Assembly (NCBI GenBank): GCA_035048495.1
Contig: CM068545.1
Span: 44,696,450-44,760,449, forward strand
Length of the DNA: 64,000 nt
Origin: Euptelea pleiosperma
Lineage: Eukaryota > Streptophyta > Magnoliopsida > Ranunculales > Eupteleaceae
Direction: 5' to 3'
This document shows positions 23,727 through 35,841 of the stretch, piece by piece. The first letter of the stretch is position 1. Each line of letters begins with the position of its first letter. The notes beneath the pieces were generated by a model. The model was not told where the DNA came from and searched no databases. It worked only from the letters and a program-made list of their open reading frames with translations. A program made the position numbers and the translations under genes.

Positions 23727-25229
23727 TGAAACTAAGGTTTTTCCATGTCGTCGGATTGGAAACCTTAGAGTCAACAAAATTTATAATTTCTGAGACTTAT
23801 TCTTGTAGAATATAACAATTCTTTGCATAGTGGTTTCGTGTCAGATATCGTCCGCACTCGGGATTAGTTCGCGCAATTCAAGAACATAAAATAACAGAAA
23901 ATTTGCATCGAATGCACTCAATATAACTTAATTCAACTTCATTCAATCGAACATGTTTCTTACAATAAAAATCAAATAAAAATAGCTAGACTAGAAAGCA
24001 AAATAAAAGGAATTCTTGAGAGAGAAAATAAAGACAAAGAATTACTAGAGAGAGAAAACTTAGAGAGAGAAACTAGAGAAGAGAGATAAAATGAGATTTT
24101 AGAAAGAGAAGGGGAGAAGAAGAGAGAGAAAGTAAAGAGATAGAGCGATAAAGTTTTAGAGAGAGAAAATGAGATGAAGTGATAAAAAACTAGAGAGATA
24201 AAGTAAATCAAAGAGAGTTAGAGAGAGAATAAAAGAGAGAATGATCTAGAGATAGAGAAAATTAGAGAGAAAAAGAGGAAACCTAGAGAGAGAAGTATAA
24301 GTTCTAGAGAGAGAAGAACTACCTCGATGACTTACCGGAGAGGAAATGATTTGGTCAGAAGGAATGAACCTCAGTAATGGTCCGGCCAAGAGAGCTTGTG
24401 GTGAGAGATTGGTGTGCCATGGATGTATGGTGCATGCGTAGTGCGGCCATGGTTCTGTTCGACTAGAGTTGGACGCCCAAGATGAGGATGGTATGCATGA
24501 GCAGTGCCTAGAAAGTTGCTGGCCGGATTTGTGATGCAGCAAGGTTCACGTTGGAGAACCGTGGGAACCATGTGCAGTATGGTCGTAGGGAAGATGGTGG
24601 CTATGAGGGAGAGGGAACTCCCAGAGAGAATGGTGTTAGGTGAGTTGTGCACATTAGCCGAAGAAGAAGCTCGTTGCAGGTGGTAACCGATTCAGTTTGG
24701 TGAAGAAGCTTTGTAGCTGGAGAAGGTGGTCTGCAAATGGGCAAAGTGATGGAGATTAACGGTGATGGGGGAGTGGTGGTGGCTGCTCAACCGTGGAGGA
24801 AGAAGAAGGTTGAAGTGCAGCTGTACATGGTGAGAAGTGCTGGGTGGTAGAGGAGGAGTTCTAGGGGCAGTAGAGGAGGAGTTGTAGGAGCAGTTTGCTA
24901 GCGGTGGTTGTGACTGGAAAAGAGAAGAAGATGGTGTGCTCACGGGCTGAGAGAAGGAGGATGGTGGTCTTGGAGAGGATGGCGACTGGTGGTGATTAAA
25001 TGGACTTGTTGGAGTTGCAGGTCCATTTGAGGGGCAAGTGGGTTCGGTAGTTGCAAGTTTTTCAATCAGCGTGATCGTCCAGAGTTGCAGGTCTACAACT
25101 CCAGTAAGCAGATCAGAAAAAAGAAAGAAGAAAAGAAGAAGAAGAAGAAGAAGAAGAAGAAAAAGAAAAAAGAAGAAGAAGAAGAAGAGAACGGTTACTA
25201 GTGTCGGTTCCGTTCAGGCAGTGAACCAG
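23727..25229 (-). repeat. Truncated Athila-like LTR (minus), third core type
   Basis: It starts TGAAACTAAGG directly after CTAAA in element C, carries the U5 block at about 23840-23875, then GA-rich sequence, a core unlike the other LTRs, a hairpin of GGAGTTGCAG type near 25020-25105, and a GAA run (25120-25190). It lacks the TGATATTCGC end because a plus-strand LTR begins at 25230. Confidence 0.85.
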
Positions 25230-25658
25230 TGATATTCGCTCAAAAGTACTTATTTTAAGCCATTATCCTTATAGCGATGTCGCATTCTCCTACGTAAAAC
25301 TTATCTTTTCATCGACTTTTTCACGTAAGAGTTTCTTCCATTGCGTAGAATGCTTTTTTTAGATGAAAATCAACTATTTGCATGAAATATACGCATTTCG
25401 GATAATCCAGTATCAAGCCGTTTTAGTTGAATCTCATTACGTGCTTTTTCACTTGCAGGAGACCCTATTGAACGATTCTCGAGGACTGGTGGGCCCACGA
25501 TCAACCACAGAAGACTTCTATCAAAGCTTAAAGAGCCAGCAGGCTAGGATAAAAAGATAGAAGACATGTACGGTCAAAGCTAGAGGATCGTAGAGCCGGA
25601 CTAAGGACTAAGAGAGAGAAGAATAGCTGGAGACCAAGAGAAGGACTAAGGTGTTAAA

Positions 25659-27257
25659 TGTAAGGAATATTTTCATATTCAATTTGGTAAAGATTTTGTT
25701 TGACATAAAAAACATTCTTGTAACCGTTTCTACGAGCACTAGTGTAGTGTGAAGATGTCGTGGTATGCATACTTCGCCAACTACGTGAAGACTAAAAGAC
25801 AGAGACAGCAAGAATCAGACGGTTGACGATAGGAGTCATCTGAGTAACTGTCGATTTGTCAGTTAACGATTGTGTACGCTCGATTAGGAATGTAAGTGAC
25901 TTAGTGGCCATAGTAGTTGATTAAAATGAACAAAATATAATGGTCAAACTTAGTCATTGGATAGACCTGAGTCAAAGTCAATTATATTGACTAGTGGGAT
26001 AGTCCAATCGATTGGATATGATCCCCAATCGATTGGACATAACCCAATCAATTGGAGACACTGTGTAATCGATTGGAGACTACGAGGCAGAAACTTATTT
26101 GAGCACAATCGATTGGAGCCTTCGAGACAGAAATCAATCTGAGCACAATCGATTGGAGACTCTGTGAAATCGATTGGAGTCTTTGGGACAGAAAGTTTTA
26201 TTAGTCAAATCGATTAGAGAACCCTGTGCAATCGATTGGTGCCTTCGGAACAGAAAACTTCTTGAGCCCAATCGATTGGACACTTATCCCCAATCGATTG
26301 GACATGGCCCAATCGATTGGACCAAGTGTACAATCGATTGGACGTTGAACAGAATTGGTCTTTTTCAAATCGAAAATTATAAGTTCCATCATCCCACGTT
26401 TCACACGACTCAGGGTCTTGAAATTCTATAAATAGAACCCTTTTATGCCTTCTCTAAACACACACATAGACATAGAGTGACTCAATCTTCAAGAGAGAGA
26501 AGCAAAGGCTTTATTTATTAGAGTGTCCATTCGAAGAGCAAGAAGCTTATTTTCCATTCACATCTTGTGAGCTTATTATCTTCTTGATCAAAGCCAAGAG
26601 CTTGATCCTTTACTCAGCTTAGGTTTTCCACTTCTATATTCAACCTAGGAAGCCTGAGTGTACCAGTGTGACTCAACACCTTTTGAGCAACTTGGGGTTC
26701 AGGGTGTACTGAATCCTTCACCTTCTGCAAAGGCGGGAGTGTTGAGAATTAAGATCGGAGGAGCCAATTGACGGTAGGTTTGGGGTGTACCAAATTGAAC
26801 ATGCGGATAAGGCTTCTTGGCTGGAAGGGCACGCCTGGATTCGTGGTGTTGATTCGGAGGACGTGGACACATCGGCAGTAGGCCTTGGCTAAGGTTGGAA
26901 GCTGTATTTGCAATGGTGCTGCATAGGTAACCTTTATTTCGTTTAACTTTTCAGTTAGTGATACTTTCAGTCTAGACGTGGTCCCGTGGTTTTTCCTTGG
27001 CTAAGGTTTCCACGTAAAAATCTCTTGTCTTGTATGATTGTTTGTTTGTATTTCGCAATCTATCTTGATTAAATCAAACGACAAAAAGACAATATACCAC
27101 AGAGGTATATTTGATTTGAGTCGGTTGTGATAATCCTTTATCAAACAACCAAGGCATGCGATTTTATTTCCTTACCATCGACCAGTAAAACTGTGTAGGT
27201 ATATCAACCCCCCTTCTAGGTATATTGAGTTAAAAAGAACGGACTGGTGAAATTTTA
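25659..27257 (+). repeat. Solo copia (Sirevirus-like) LTR, 1.6 kb
   Basis: It is the same LTR as that of the 12224-21799 element. Its target duplication is TTAAA (25654-25658 and 27258-27262). The 3' end reads TTTTA instead of TTTCA, a C-to-T change at the terminal CA. The palindrome array has about 13 copies (26004-26345) and the TATA box is at 26427-26434. The empty site is visible at 61687-61700 in a sibling LTR. Confidence 0.95.
26004..26345. repeat. Palindrome array, TCCAATCGATTGGA type (solo copia LTR)
   Basis: About 13 copies of the AATCGATTGGA core occur, a few with one change. This is the third array of this kind in the window and differs in copy number and spacing from the other two. 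Confidence 0.9.
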
Positions 27258-27301
27258 TTAAAGGCCACACCAATTGACATCAAAAGATTAGTTTGACTAA
27301 T

Positions 27302-27348
27302 TGGTGGAGCGGACGAGAGAGAATAAAGAAGACCAGGGTTCAAAACCC
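27302..27348 (+). promoter_or_regulatory. tRNA-like A-box/B-box module in LTR
   Basis: TGGTGGAGCGG resembles a pol III A box, and 24 bases further GGGTTCAAAACCC resembles a B box with its T-arm stem. T-runs follow within 25 bases. Related modules occur at 55259-55305, 61730-61777 and, in long LTRs, 8150-8196, 11441-11490, 31980-32025 and 39652-39700. Pol III activity is inference only. Confidence 0.4.
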
Positions 27349-27414
27349 TCAAATGTTATTATTTTTGTAGTTTTCTTTCACCTCTCTCCTATTTCTCTCT
27401 TTATCTATCTTGGC

Positions 27415-27495
27415 CCATGACCCAAGCCCATGACGCATGACCCATACCCATGACCATACCCATGCCCATGACCCATACCCATGGCCCATGCCCAT
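27415..27495. repeat. CCCATG/CCCATA simple-sequence array
   Basis: Degenerate tandem GACCCATGCCCATACCCAT-type units. Equivalent arrays lie at 52730-52800, 55375-55495 and 61850-61965 in the other short-type LTRs, with different lengths. Confidence 0.9.
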
Positions 27496-27835
27496 TAACC
27501 TACATGACCACCTATTCCTTGGGCCACACATCCATTGGCCGACATGTGTCATTTTAATCATATGGCCAAGGCCTTTAATGATAGCCCACTACTCTATGGA
27601 CCACTCATTAGCGGTCCATAAACTTACGGGCTCTCACAAGCCCGCATTCAAGCCAATGGGGGAAGTGGTCAACCTTGACCACTTCTCACCAATCCCAAAT
27701 TTAGCTCCCACAGTTTCTCTCTTCCTTTATAAGAGAAAGAAACGTGGGTTTCTCTTTGGTTCCCTCCCCCTCAAAAACTCTCAACCTATCTTCTTTATTT
27801 TCCATTATTCCATCTCTATCCATTAACTCAGATAT

Positions 27836-29961
27836 CTATCTCTCCATATCGAATGGCATCGTTAGAGATGAAAGAGCTCAAGGACCAGCTTTAAGAGCTT
27901 CAGGACATTGTTTTATTCGTGAAGAAGGATGGATCTTTATGACTTTGCATCGACTATCGGCAGTTAAACCGAGTTACCATAAAGAACCGTTATCCATTAT
28001 CACATATTGATGACTTATTTGACCAGCTTCACGGATCAAGATTCTTTTTGAAGATTGACCTACGATCAGGTTACCACCAGATGAGAATGAAAGATGAAGA
28101 TATCCAGAAGACGGTTTTTAGAACAAGATATGGGCACTATGAATTTTTAGTCATGCCCTTCGGATTGATGAATGCACCATCAACGTTCATGAACTTGATG
28201 AATCGAGCATTTCGACCCTACCTCGACCAGTTTGTAGTAGTTTTCGTCGACGACATCCTTATTTACTCAAAGACTCGGGAGGAGCACGCAGAACATCTTC
28301 GAATCACGCTTCAGGCGTTACGGGAGCATCGGCTTCACGCTAAGCGGGATAAGTGTTCGTTTTGGTTAGAAGAAGTTAATTTCCTTGGACACGTTGTGTC
28401 AGCATCAGGCATAGCAGTTGACCCTACAAAGGTTAACGCAGTTTCCGATTGGGAGAGACCGAAGACCGTTACTGAGATACGGAGCTTTTTAGGACTTGCA
28501 GGATACTACCGACGCTTCATCGAAGGATATTCGAGCCTGGCAGTACCGAAGACTAAGCTGACAAGGAAAGGAGAGAAGTTCATTTGGACAGACCAATGTG
28601 AGGAAGCATTTCAAGAATGAAAGACTAGACTCACAATGGCGCTAGTTTTGACGCTGGCTACCAGTGGAGTTGGATATGTGATCTACAACGACGCATCCAA
28701 GAAGGGACTTGGTTGTGTTTTGATGCAGCAGGATAAGGTAGTAGCATATGCCTCAAGGCAGTTGAAGATTCATGAGCAGAACTACCCAACGCACGACCTT
28801 GAGTTAGCAGCAATCGTTTTCGTGCTTAAGATTTGGAGACATTACCTTTACGGTGAGCAATTTGAGGTATACTCAGACCACAAAAGTCTGAAATACATAT
28901 TCACACAGAAAGAGCTCAACTTGAGACAGAGACGATGGATAGAGTTCTTAAAGGACTACGATTTCACGCTACATTGTCATCTGGGCAAGGCCAACGTGGT
29001 TGCAGACGCTTTAAGCAGGAAGTCCCGAGGGACCTTGGTGAGCCTAGCATTACAGCATTGGTGATGGACATACACTCTTGAGGAATGCGACCTTCATGTG
29101 GACCGACGAAGCGACAGAGCTTTCATCTTCAACATTGCATCACAGCCGACTATCATTTCTAGAATCATCGAAGCTTAAACTTCAGATCCAGAGCTCGAGA
29201 TGATTATGGCAGAGATCGCCAATGGCACACTACTAGAAGGTTGGATAGTTCAGACTGACAACAACGTTTGATTTCATGGTTGATTATGCGTACCAAACGA
29301 CGCTAATTTACGGGAGGACATCATGGCAGAGGCACATCTCTCCGGACTTACCATTCATCCAGGATCTACCAAGATGTACCAAGACTTGAGACACCAATTT
29401 TGGTGGAGAGGAATGAAGAAGGACATTACAAGATTCGTTTCCAGATGCCTTACTTGCCAGCAAGTAAAGACGAAGCACCAACGACCAGCAGGACTTCTAC
29501 AACCATTACCAGTGGCGAAATAGAAATGGGACCATATCACGATGGACTTCGTGACAAGACTACCAAAGACTCGTCAAGGATGTGACGCAGTTTGGGTGAT
29601 TGTGAATAGCTGACAAAGTCTGCACATTTTTTAGCTATGAAGGCGACCGATAAGGTGTCAGCATTAGCACAGCTCTATATTGAAGAGATCGTCAAACTTC
29701 ATGGGGTTCATGCTTTACATCACACTTTTGGCAGAGTTTACAGTCAGCATTGGGGACATAGCTACGACTCAGCATGGCATACCACCCCCAGACGGATGGA
29801 CAGTCAGAGAGGACAATTCAGAATTTGGAGAACATGCTTAGGGCATGCACTTTGAACATCGGAGGTAGTTGGAGTGAGTACCTACCATTAGCGGAGTTTG
29901 CTTACAACAACAATTTTCAGGCGAGCATTGGTATGGCACCATTCGAGGCTTTTTACGGTAG
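27836..29961 (+). pseudogene. Chromovirus pol, first part: RT, RNase H, integrase N-terminal half
   Basis: RT starts within MASLEMKELKDQL; a segment upstream of LFVKKDGSL is missing. [29 protein letters not shown] and the catalytic [10 protein letters not shown] (about 28245-28275) are visible, then [11 protein letters not shown] and GLAGYYRRF. RNase H follows from about 28640 ([30 protein letters not shown]). The integrase zinc-binding region is at 29323-29470 (HLSGLTIHPGS, CLTCQQVK) and the core starts with a DFVTRLPKTRQG-like stretch. TGA at 28618, a TGA at 29062 and stops near 29521 and 29610 break it. The catalytic middle Asp region near 29710-29770 is frameshifted. The frame reaches FEAFYGRP at the element F insertion. 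Confidence 0.93.
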
Positions 29962-29966
29962 ACCAT

Positions 29967-32492
29967 TGAAAGTAGGGTTTTTCCGTCGTTGAGAGAACGA
30001 CCCTAATCTCAACACATTTGTAAATTGATCCGATTATCCTGTAAAATTTAGAATTCTTGCACAGTGGGAAGTTTCGGATGTCGATCCACACTCGGGATTA
30101 GTAGCGCAGACAAGAACATAAAAGGATGAATTTTTCCACAGAAAATGATAAAAATAAAGGATGGAAATGAGAGATGGAGGGGTGAGAGTGGTGATGGATT
30201 TGAGATTAAAACTAGAATTTTTTCTTGGATTTAAACTACTTGATCAATAATGAAAACAATTCAAGAAATAACTTTAACAAACAAAAAAAATCCATTATTA
30301 AACTAATGATCCAAATACAATGCTTGAATTAAATTTTGCAATAAATAACTAAAGCAATTAAAAATTAGCTAAAGGGATAGAATCTAGATAGAGAGAGAAT
30401 AGGTAGAGAGAGAAAGATACTATTTTAGAGAAAGAAAGAAAGGGGTAGAAAGAGACTACCTACAATCAACGGTTCAGATTTACCCTTGATTGGATTTGTA
30501 GGTGTGCACGTAAGACGAGCCTATCGACATCATGGTGGGATGACTCGCTGAGGTGTTGTAGATCGGTGTGCACCCGTAGAGGAGTGAAAATAGCCACCTC
30601 AGTTGGTGGTTAGCTTCATGAGGGAGCTTCAATGGAGGGAGAGCCTTTGCCGTCCTTTGTGGCAGGTGACGAGGACAGTAAGTAGCGAGTGTTTGCACAG
30701 TGGAGGAGCAGCAGGAGATCTGATCGGTGGTGGTCCAAACTGTTGCAGGTGGTGGCAGCAAGCTGAGAGAGGAGGCGCTCCACCTGTAGGTTCAAGAGAG
30801 AGGCGGCTCAAGAGGAGAACGGTTTTTGCCGTTAAGTAGACCAGCAATGGTGGTCGTCGGACTGGTGTGAGATGGCCGGAGCAGTGGAGATGACGGTGGT
30901 GCTGTTGAGAGTAGCAAGGCAGAGGAGTCTTTGGAGGTCGCCGGAGTTGCAGGTTGCAACTCCAGCAGCTTTTGAAAGGAGGCGCACACTTGTGGGATGA
31001 ACGCCTGGTGATAGTGCTCCAAACTATGGAGCAGCAAGGGTGTGGGGAGTGGAAGGAGGTGCCAAGGAGCACCGTGAATGGCAGCGAGTGGAGAGGTGGA
31101 GAACCAGGCGGTATGGTGGAGGCGGTCCGTGGTGCAGCAGCGTTTCGGGGGTTTTGCGTGGCAGGCGAGGAAGAAGTGGGGGGCAGGCCGAGCGATGCAG
31201 CTACAAGGAGGAAAAAAGGAGAAGAAGGCAGAAGCTGAAAAGGAGAAGGACGAGGCGCGTGGCCGGAGTTGCAGAACTCCGGCCGGAGAAAACGAGAAGA
31301 AGGAAGAAGAAGATGAAGAAGAAGAAGAAAGAAGGAGAGGAGGAAGGGTAGGACGTGGGGAAAGGTTTTGGGGAGAGAAAGGAGAAGAAAGGAGGGGGAT
31401 TAGGGTTCGAACGAACCCCTCTCCTCCTTTTAAAGCTCCCTATTTCCTTTAATGGAAATAGGGTATTTTTTGAAAATAAAAAATATGAAAAATATATATA
31501 TATATATATATATATTTTTAAGTAAAACACTACTTTTCTTTGGGGAATGTCCCCATTTAGTGGACCCCCCATTTTTTAAAATTTAATTAAAATTATTTTG
31601 AAATTCACGGGGTCCACTAACTGGTCGGACAGCGGGTCGATGATGATGGGCCCGGCTACTGGCCCACATGGATTGATGATGTCCATCGTCTCACAAGATG
31701 ATGTAACAGACATTCTGATGGCGATCGGATGGATGGTGACTTGATTGGGACCCAGATTGGTAGATCGATGGATCTAGAGAGATCCAACGGTCCGATTGAA
31801 GATCCAACGGTCCGATGGAAGATCCAACGGTCAGAAAGCTAAGGGAGATGAGATAGAGCCGATGGGCAGGAGTTCTGGGGTTAGGTCAGTAGATTCGAGG
31901 ATCGAGAGATGAAGAGAGAGAGAGAATAAGGAGAGATGAGAGAGAAAGTATAAAAAAAATGGAGAAAAGTATTGGCAGAGGGTCTGGAACCCTGGTCTTC
32001 AATGTGACCATCCTCACGCTTCTCCAGTAGAGTAGACTATCATTCCTTGCTGACTCATGTGGCTTTAAATGCTTTGGTCTGTCTCTTGGTCATTGGCTCT
32101 CCTACTCTCTTCGTTCTTTGGGCCGGCTTTTTGGTCCTCTTATTCAGCCCATATTTGGCCCATATCTTCTAGTCATAGCATGTGGGCTCTTTAAGCTTTG
32201 ATAATGGGCTTTCCTGATCGATGTGGGCTCGCAAGTCTCGAGAATTGCCCCATCGGGGTTTCCTACGACAGAAAAAGCGCGTAATGAGACTCTATCAGAA
32301 TGACTACATGTCTAGACTTCTGAGAATGTGTTTAATGCATGCAAATATACCATTTCGTCCAGAAAAGTGTGTTCTACGCAACAAAAGAGACTCTTACGTA
32401 GAAAAGTAGATAAATAGAGCATTTTAACGTAGGAGAGTGTGAAAACGCTTAGAAGATAACAGTAGAAAATACGCACTTTTAAGCGAATATCA
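29967..32492 (-). repeat. 3' LTR of element F
   Basis: 2526 bp with TG...CA ends. It contains hairpins at 30941-30965 and 31261-31284, an (AT)n tract at 31495-31515, GATCCAACGGTC units near 31785-31830, and the A/B-box module near 31980-32025. Near-identical to 37633-40164. Confidence 0.95.
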
Positions 32493-34011
32493 CAACCCCC
32501 AACCAGCATATTGCCAATCCTTGGCAATTAGTGCAAAATAAATGAGCTTAAAAGGGCTCTGCACATGCTGCACACTTTTTCATATTAGCTCAGGGATAAC
32601 CCCGTTCGTCAAATCATTGAATGGATGCAAAAATAGTTATATGCTAGCGAAGAGTTGGAAAGTTTTGGCAGGACTACAGACTGATAATCATGACCCAGAA
32701 TAGTCAGACTCTGCGTGTGTGTGTGCTCAACATTCTCATCATCCGACAGTAAAGATTTCCAGATCACCTCTAAGTTTTTATGCCTCGACCTCAATTCTCA
32801 CTTGTAAACTACTCAGAATGGAATCACTCGAGAAGGGTGTTCTTCTTTTCTCTCAATTTATATGTGAGGAAATGTTTTTAATATAAAGAGGCAAAAGATC
32901 TCACATATATTTTATTTGAAGGAAGGTTATTTTTAACAGAAGAAGATCTCATGATTGGAATACCACTTCACTCGGGAACGTCAGATCAAACTCTATAGCT
33001 TCCCTTTCTTCAATCTCCACATTTTATGATCGTACTATCCTAGAATCAAGTAGGACTTTCCTGGGTTGTAATGAGGCTTAGGTCAGGTGTAGAGAGATAA
33101 AGGAATACAGGATTTCAAAGATCTTGAGAGGATATTGCCATTTTCTTAAATTTTTCCTGCGGCGTAACACCATTATCTGGTTTTTTTTCTTTTTTTCGTA
33201 TTTTTCTTTTTTTCTTGATATTTCTGAGACTGCTCAATTTCTTTTCAGCTCTTCTTCATACTTTCTTTCTATATTTTGTTTTTGGCTTGAACCACTTTCT
33301 TTTCCTTTTGATTCTTCTTCTTTACTTTTCTTTTTCACGGTACACCCACATCAGTTATTCTTTTGTCCATCTCAAAATAAGGGTAGCCAGTCATGTTTCG
33401 TAGCTGTACTGGATTTTAGGTTGATGGGTTTACAAAGAAAAGGCTTTTATAGAATGGCTCAAGGGGTTTCTAGTGAAGTATAATTCAGGTGAGTAAAAAG
33501 GCTGAATGGTTCAGAAAAATGGCCTAAATCATTTTCTAGGGTTTGCACTATCATGTATACTGTCTTGACTGGATATAGAGACAGTAAAAAATAAGAGTTT
33601 TTTTTTTTTTTTTATCAAAATGAAGACATGAGTTTTGGTAAATATCCACCCCCAACCAAAATACAGCACCGTCCTCGGTGCTCATGACCGTGACATAAAA
33701 TGATGAAAAATCGGTGATGATGAGGCAAAGGTTCAGGGAGGATGTTACCAAGTCGGCAGAAACTCGACAGTGTGCGATACCTGATGATCGGAAGAATGAA
33801 TGTACCTGCATTTCCAAAGATATAACAATAATAACAAATGCATGAGACTCATGTACTCTAGAAATACCGAAATTGCCTTTCCGAAAGCGCTAAGTTTTAT
33901 GTCTTCAGCCAGACATGACGGCGATATATCAAGTACCCCCAACCAGGTTAAAACTCATGGAGACTGAGTGAATCTGCAGTCGTCCTGACACCTAAGGTGG
34001 AATGAAAACAA
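32493..34011 (-). other. 3' internal region of element F
   Basis: Shorter than in A because of deletions (about 33580-33600 joins regions apart in A). It carries the LTR-proximal tract CAACCCCCAACC (plus strand) and two further internal TTGGGGGT motifs, plus a (GT)n tract near 32713-32724. No coding gene is recognised; see the finding on the small conserved frame at 33817-33551. Confidence 0.7.
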
Positions 34012-35841
34012 TTATCCTATCCCTTGTCTAGGTATACCTGTGTAGAACAGGTCTTTCTCAGTGTAGACTGAGAGAAGGACAGTAAGTTCTCTGAGTAGCC
34101 CTACAAAAGTGTGTAGTTGAGTAGGGAGGGATTGAAGCTTCTCAGTAGAAACTGAGAGGACAGGAGTAGGAGTGGGTTCTCTGAGCAGACCCGCAAAAAC
34201 ATTTAGTTCAGCAGGGAGGGGTAGAAGCTTCTCAGTAAAGACTGAGAGGAGAGTAGTAGTGGGTTCTCGGACCGTGGTTAGCAGAGCCGCAAACTCATTG
34301 AGTTTTGCGGGAATGTATCTGAATGGAGCAGACTCCTGCAGATCAGTAATACCAAAATTGTCTGACTCTGAGATGAAGTCAGACTCAAAGTGTTCTTGAC
34401 ACTTGGATAATTTATCCTCGAGAGAGTCCTGAATTAGACTCTCCATGACATACGGTTCATCAACAACATCGACGTAGGGTGACGGGTGAAAACTGTTGAC
34501 CTCTTCCTCGATGTTTCCTAATGTGATAGGGATGTTCCAATCCCTACATTCAATATGTTCATCCTTGGTGGGGAACGGTAAGTCTAGGACAGCTGGAGTC
34601 TCATATTCTAGACACGGTTCTACGGTGGGAATGTCTGCAACCAGTGCAGAGGTAGAATCATCAGAGATAGAGATGGAACTGAGTTCCTCTGTGCTCGGTG
34701 TAGAAGTTGGTGCTGTTAAGGGCACCAAAGATTGAGACTCGGGTTCATCACAATTGTTGCACAATCCAAGGGAGGTGGGGAGGAACGGTAGATCTATGAC
34801 AGTAGGGATCCTACGATCGAGACAAAACTCAGTGTCATGATGATCATCTTCAGGGTCCAGGTTAGAAGGCTCTGATGTAGGTTCAGGATGTGGTGCTTTT
34901 AAAGGCACCGAAGAAGGAAACACTGGCTCCTCAATAGTCTGGCTCGATCTAGGGGTGGGTACAACTTCTATTTCTTCATCGTAATGTTGGTACTGGGTCC
35001 AATTGTGCGGTTCCTCATTATAGACAGTGGCCATATCATTCTCCTCAGGATAGGCTATTGGTGGACTAGTGAAGTTGACTTCCTCTCTCTCATTTTCTAA
35101 TTGAACTAGACGTTGCTCCAAGCTCTCCATAGATTATTGTTGTTGGTGCTCTAGACTTTGGAAATACTGTTGTTGCTGGGCAATGTACTGAGAGAGAAGG
35201 TCCTCTAGACCGGGTGTAGTAGCCAACGGAGGTGGTTCAGCCAAGGGGAGCTGAGGTGCCAACTCTTGATTGTAGTCCGATTGGGTATGAAAGTTGTAAG
35301 GCAAAGTGGAGTCTAGGACTAGTTGCTGACTTTGAAAATCTTGAGGGGCCCATTGTTGATCAGAATAATCATTCTGTGAATAAGATGGTTACTGGGATTG
35401 CGAGTATTGCCAGTCATACTCTCCATTGGGTTGATGGAACCCGAAAGGATAATTATCCTGCGGCAGTTGCTGCGGGAGGGCAGACTGTTCCCAACCAAAG
35501 TTATGGTGACTCCTATTATCCGGATAATAAGTGTTGTCATAGGAGGTCTGCATTGGAGATGGAAAGGTACAGACATCTTGCTGGATAGGAGGGTAATATC
35601 CTACAGACTGGGAATGGTACACAGGTTGCTGGACTGCGGCACGAAGGGCAGAGACTGAATTTTTAAGCTCTTGGAGTACAGAATTGTACTCCGGATCTCG
35701 GTGATTATCATACCCTGTAGAAGTGTGCGAGACTGGAGTATCATGATGATACGCAGAATTGTCATACCATTGTTGAGAGTGATCACCTCGATTCTCACAA
35801 AAACTGTAGTAGGTCTCATACAGAGGCCGTTCATCTGCCAT
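34012..35841 (-). pseudogene. Gag-linker ORF of element F, two in-frame stops
   Basis: 610 codons in a single frame from ATG at 35841 (MADERPLYET) to the stop at 34012 (after GIPRQGIG). Only two nonsense codons interrupt it: TAA at 35391-35389, after YSQSQ, and TAA at 35133-35131, after a Q run. There are no frameshifts. It encodes the capsid-less Gag tip, Q/Y-rich segment, coiled coil (SLEQRLVQLENERE), acidic Ser/Thr-rich middle, and three C-terminal repeats ending SVYTEKDLFYTG. It is slightly longer than the 577-residue intact copy because of an extra repeat. With two stops it cannot yield full-length protein, so this young element was probably mobilised in trans or picked up the stops after insertion. 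Confidence 0.88.

Larger units (their letters stand above)
25230..27835 (+). repeat. Truncated Athila-like LTR (plus, short type), split by a solo copia LTR
   Basis: Blocks 25230-25658 and 27263-27835 match the short LTRs at 52154 and 61265: TGATATTCGC start, outer block, A/B-box module (27302-27348) and CCCATG-rich array (27415-27495). A TTTATAAGAG TATA-like site lies at about 27727-27740. After about 27835 the sequence jumps into chromovirus reverse transcriptase, so the LTR's 3' end and the element behind it are deleted. Confidence 0.85.

Noticed and set aside
27415..27495. CCCATG arrays as telomere-like or centromere satellite
   Set aside because: Short, degenerate and confined to the cores of short-type LTRs at four places.
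30480..31572. Frames of 78-147 codons, near-identical at 38146-39257
   Set aside because: They are the same LTR sequence twice, so identity reflects recent duplication, not selection. The frames are broken in the LTR of element A.
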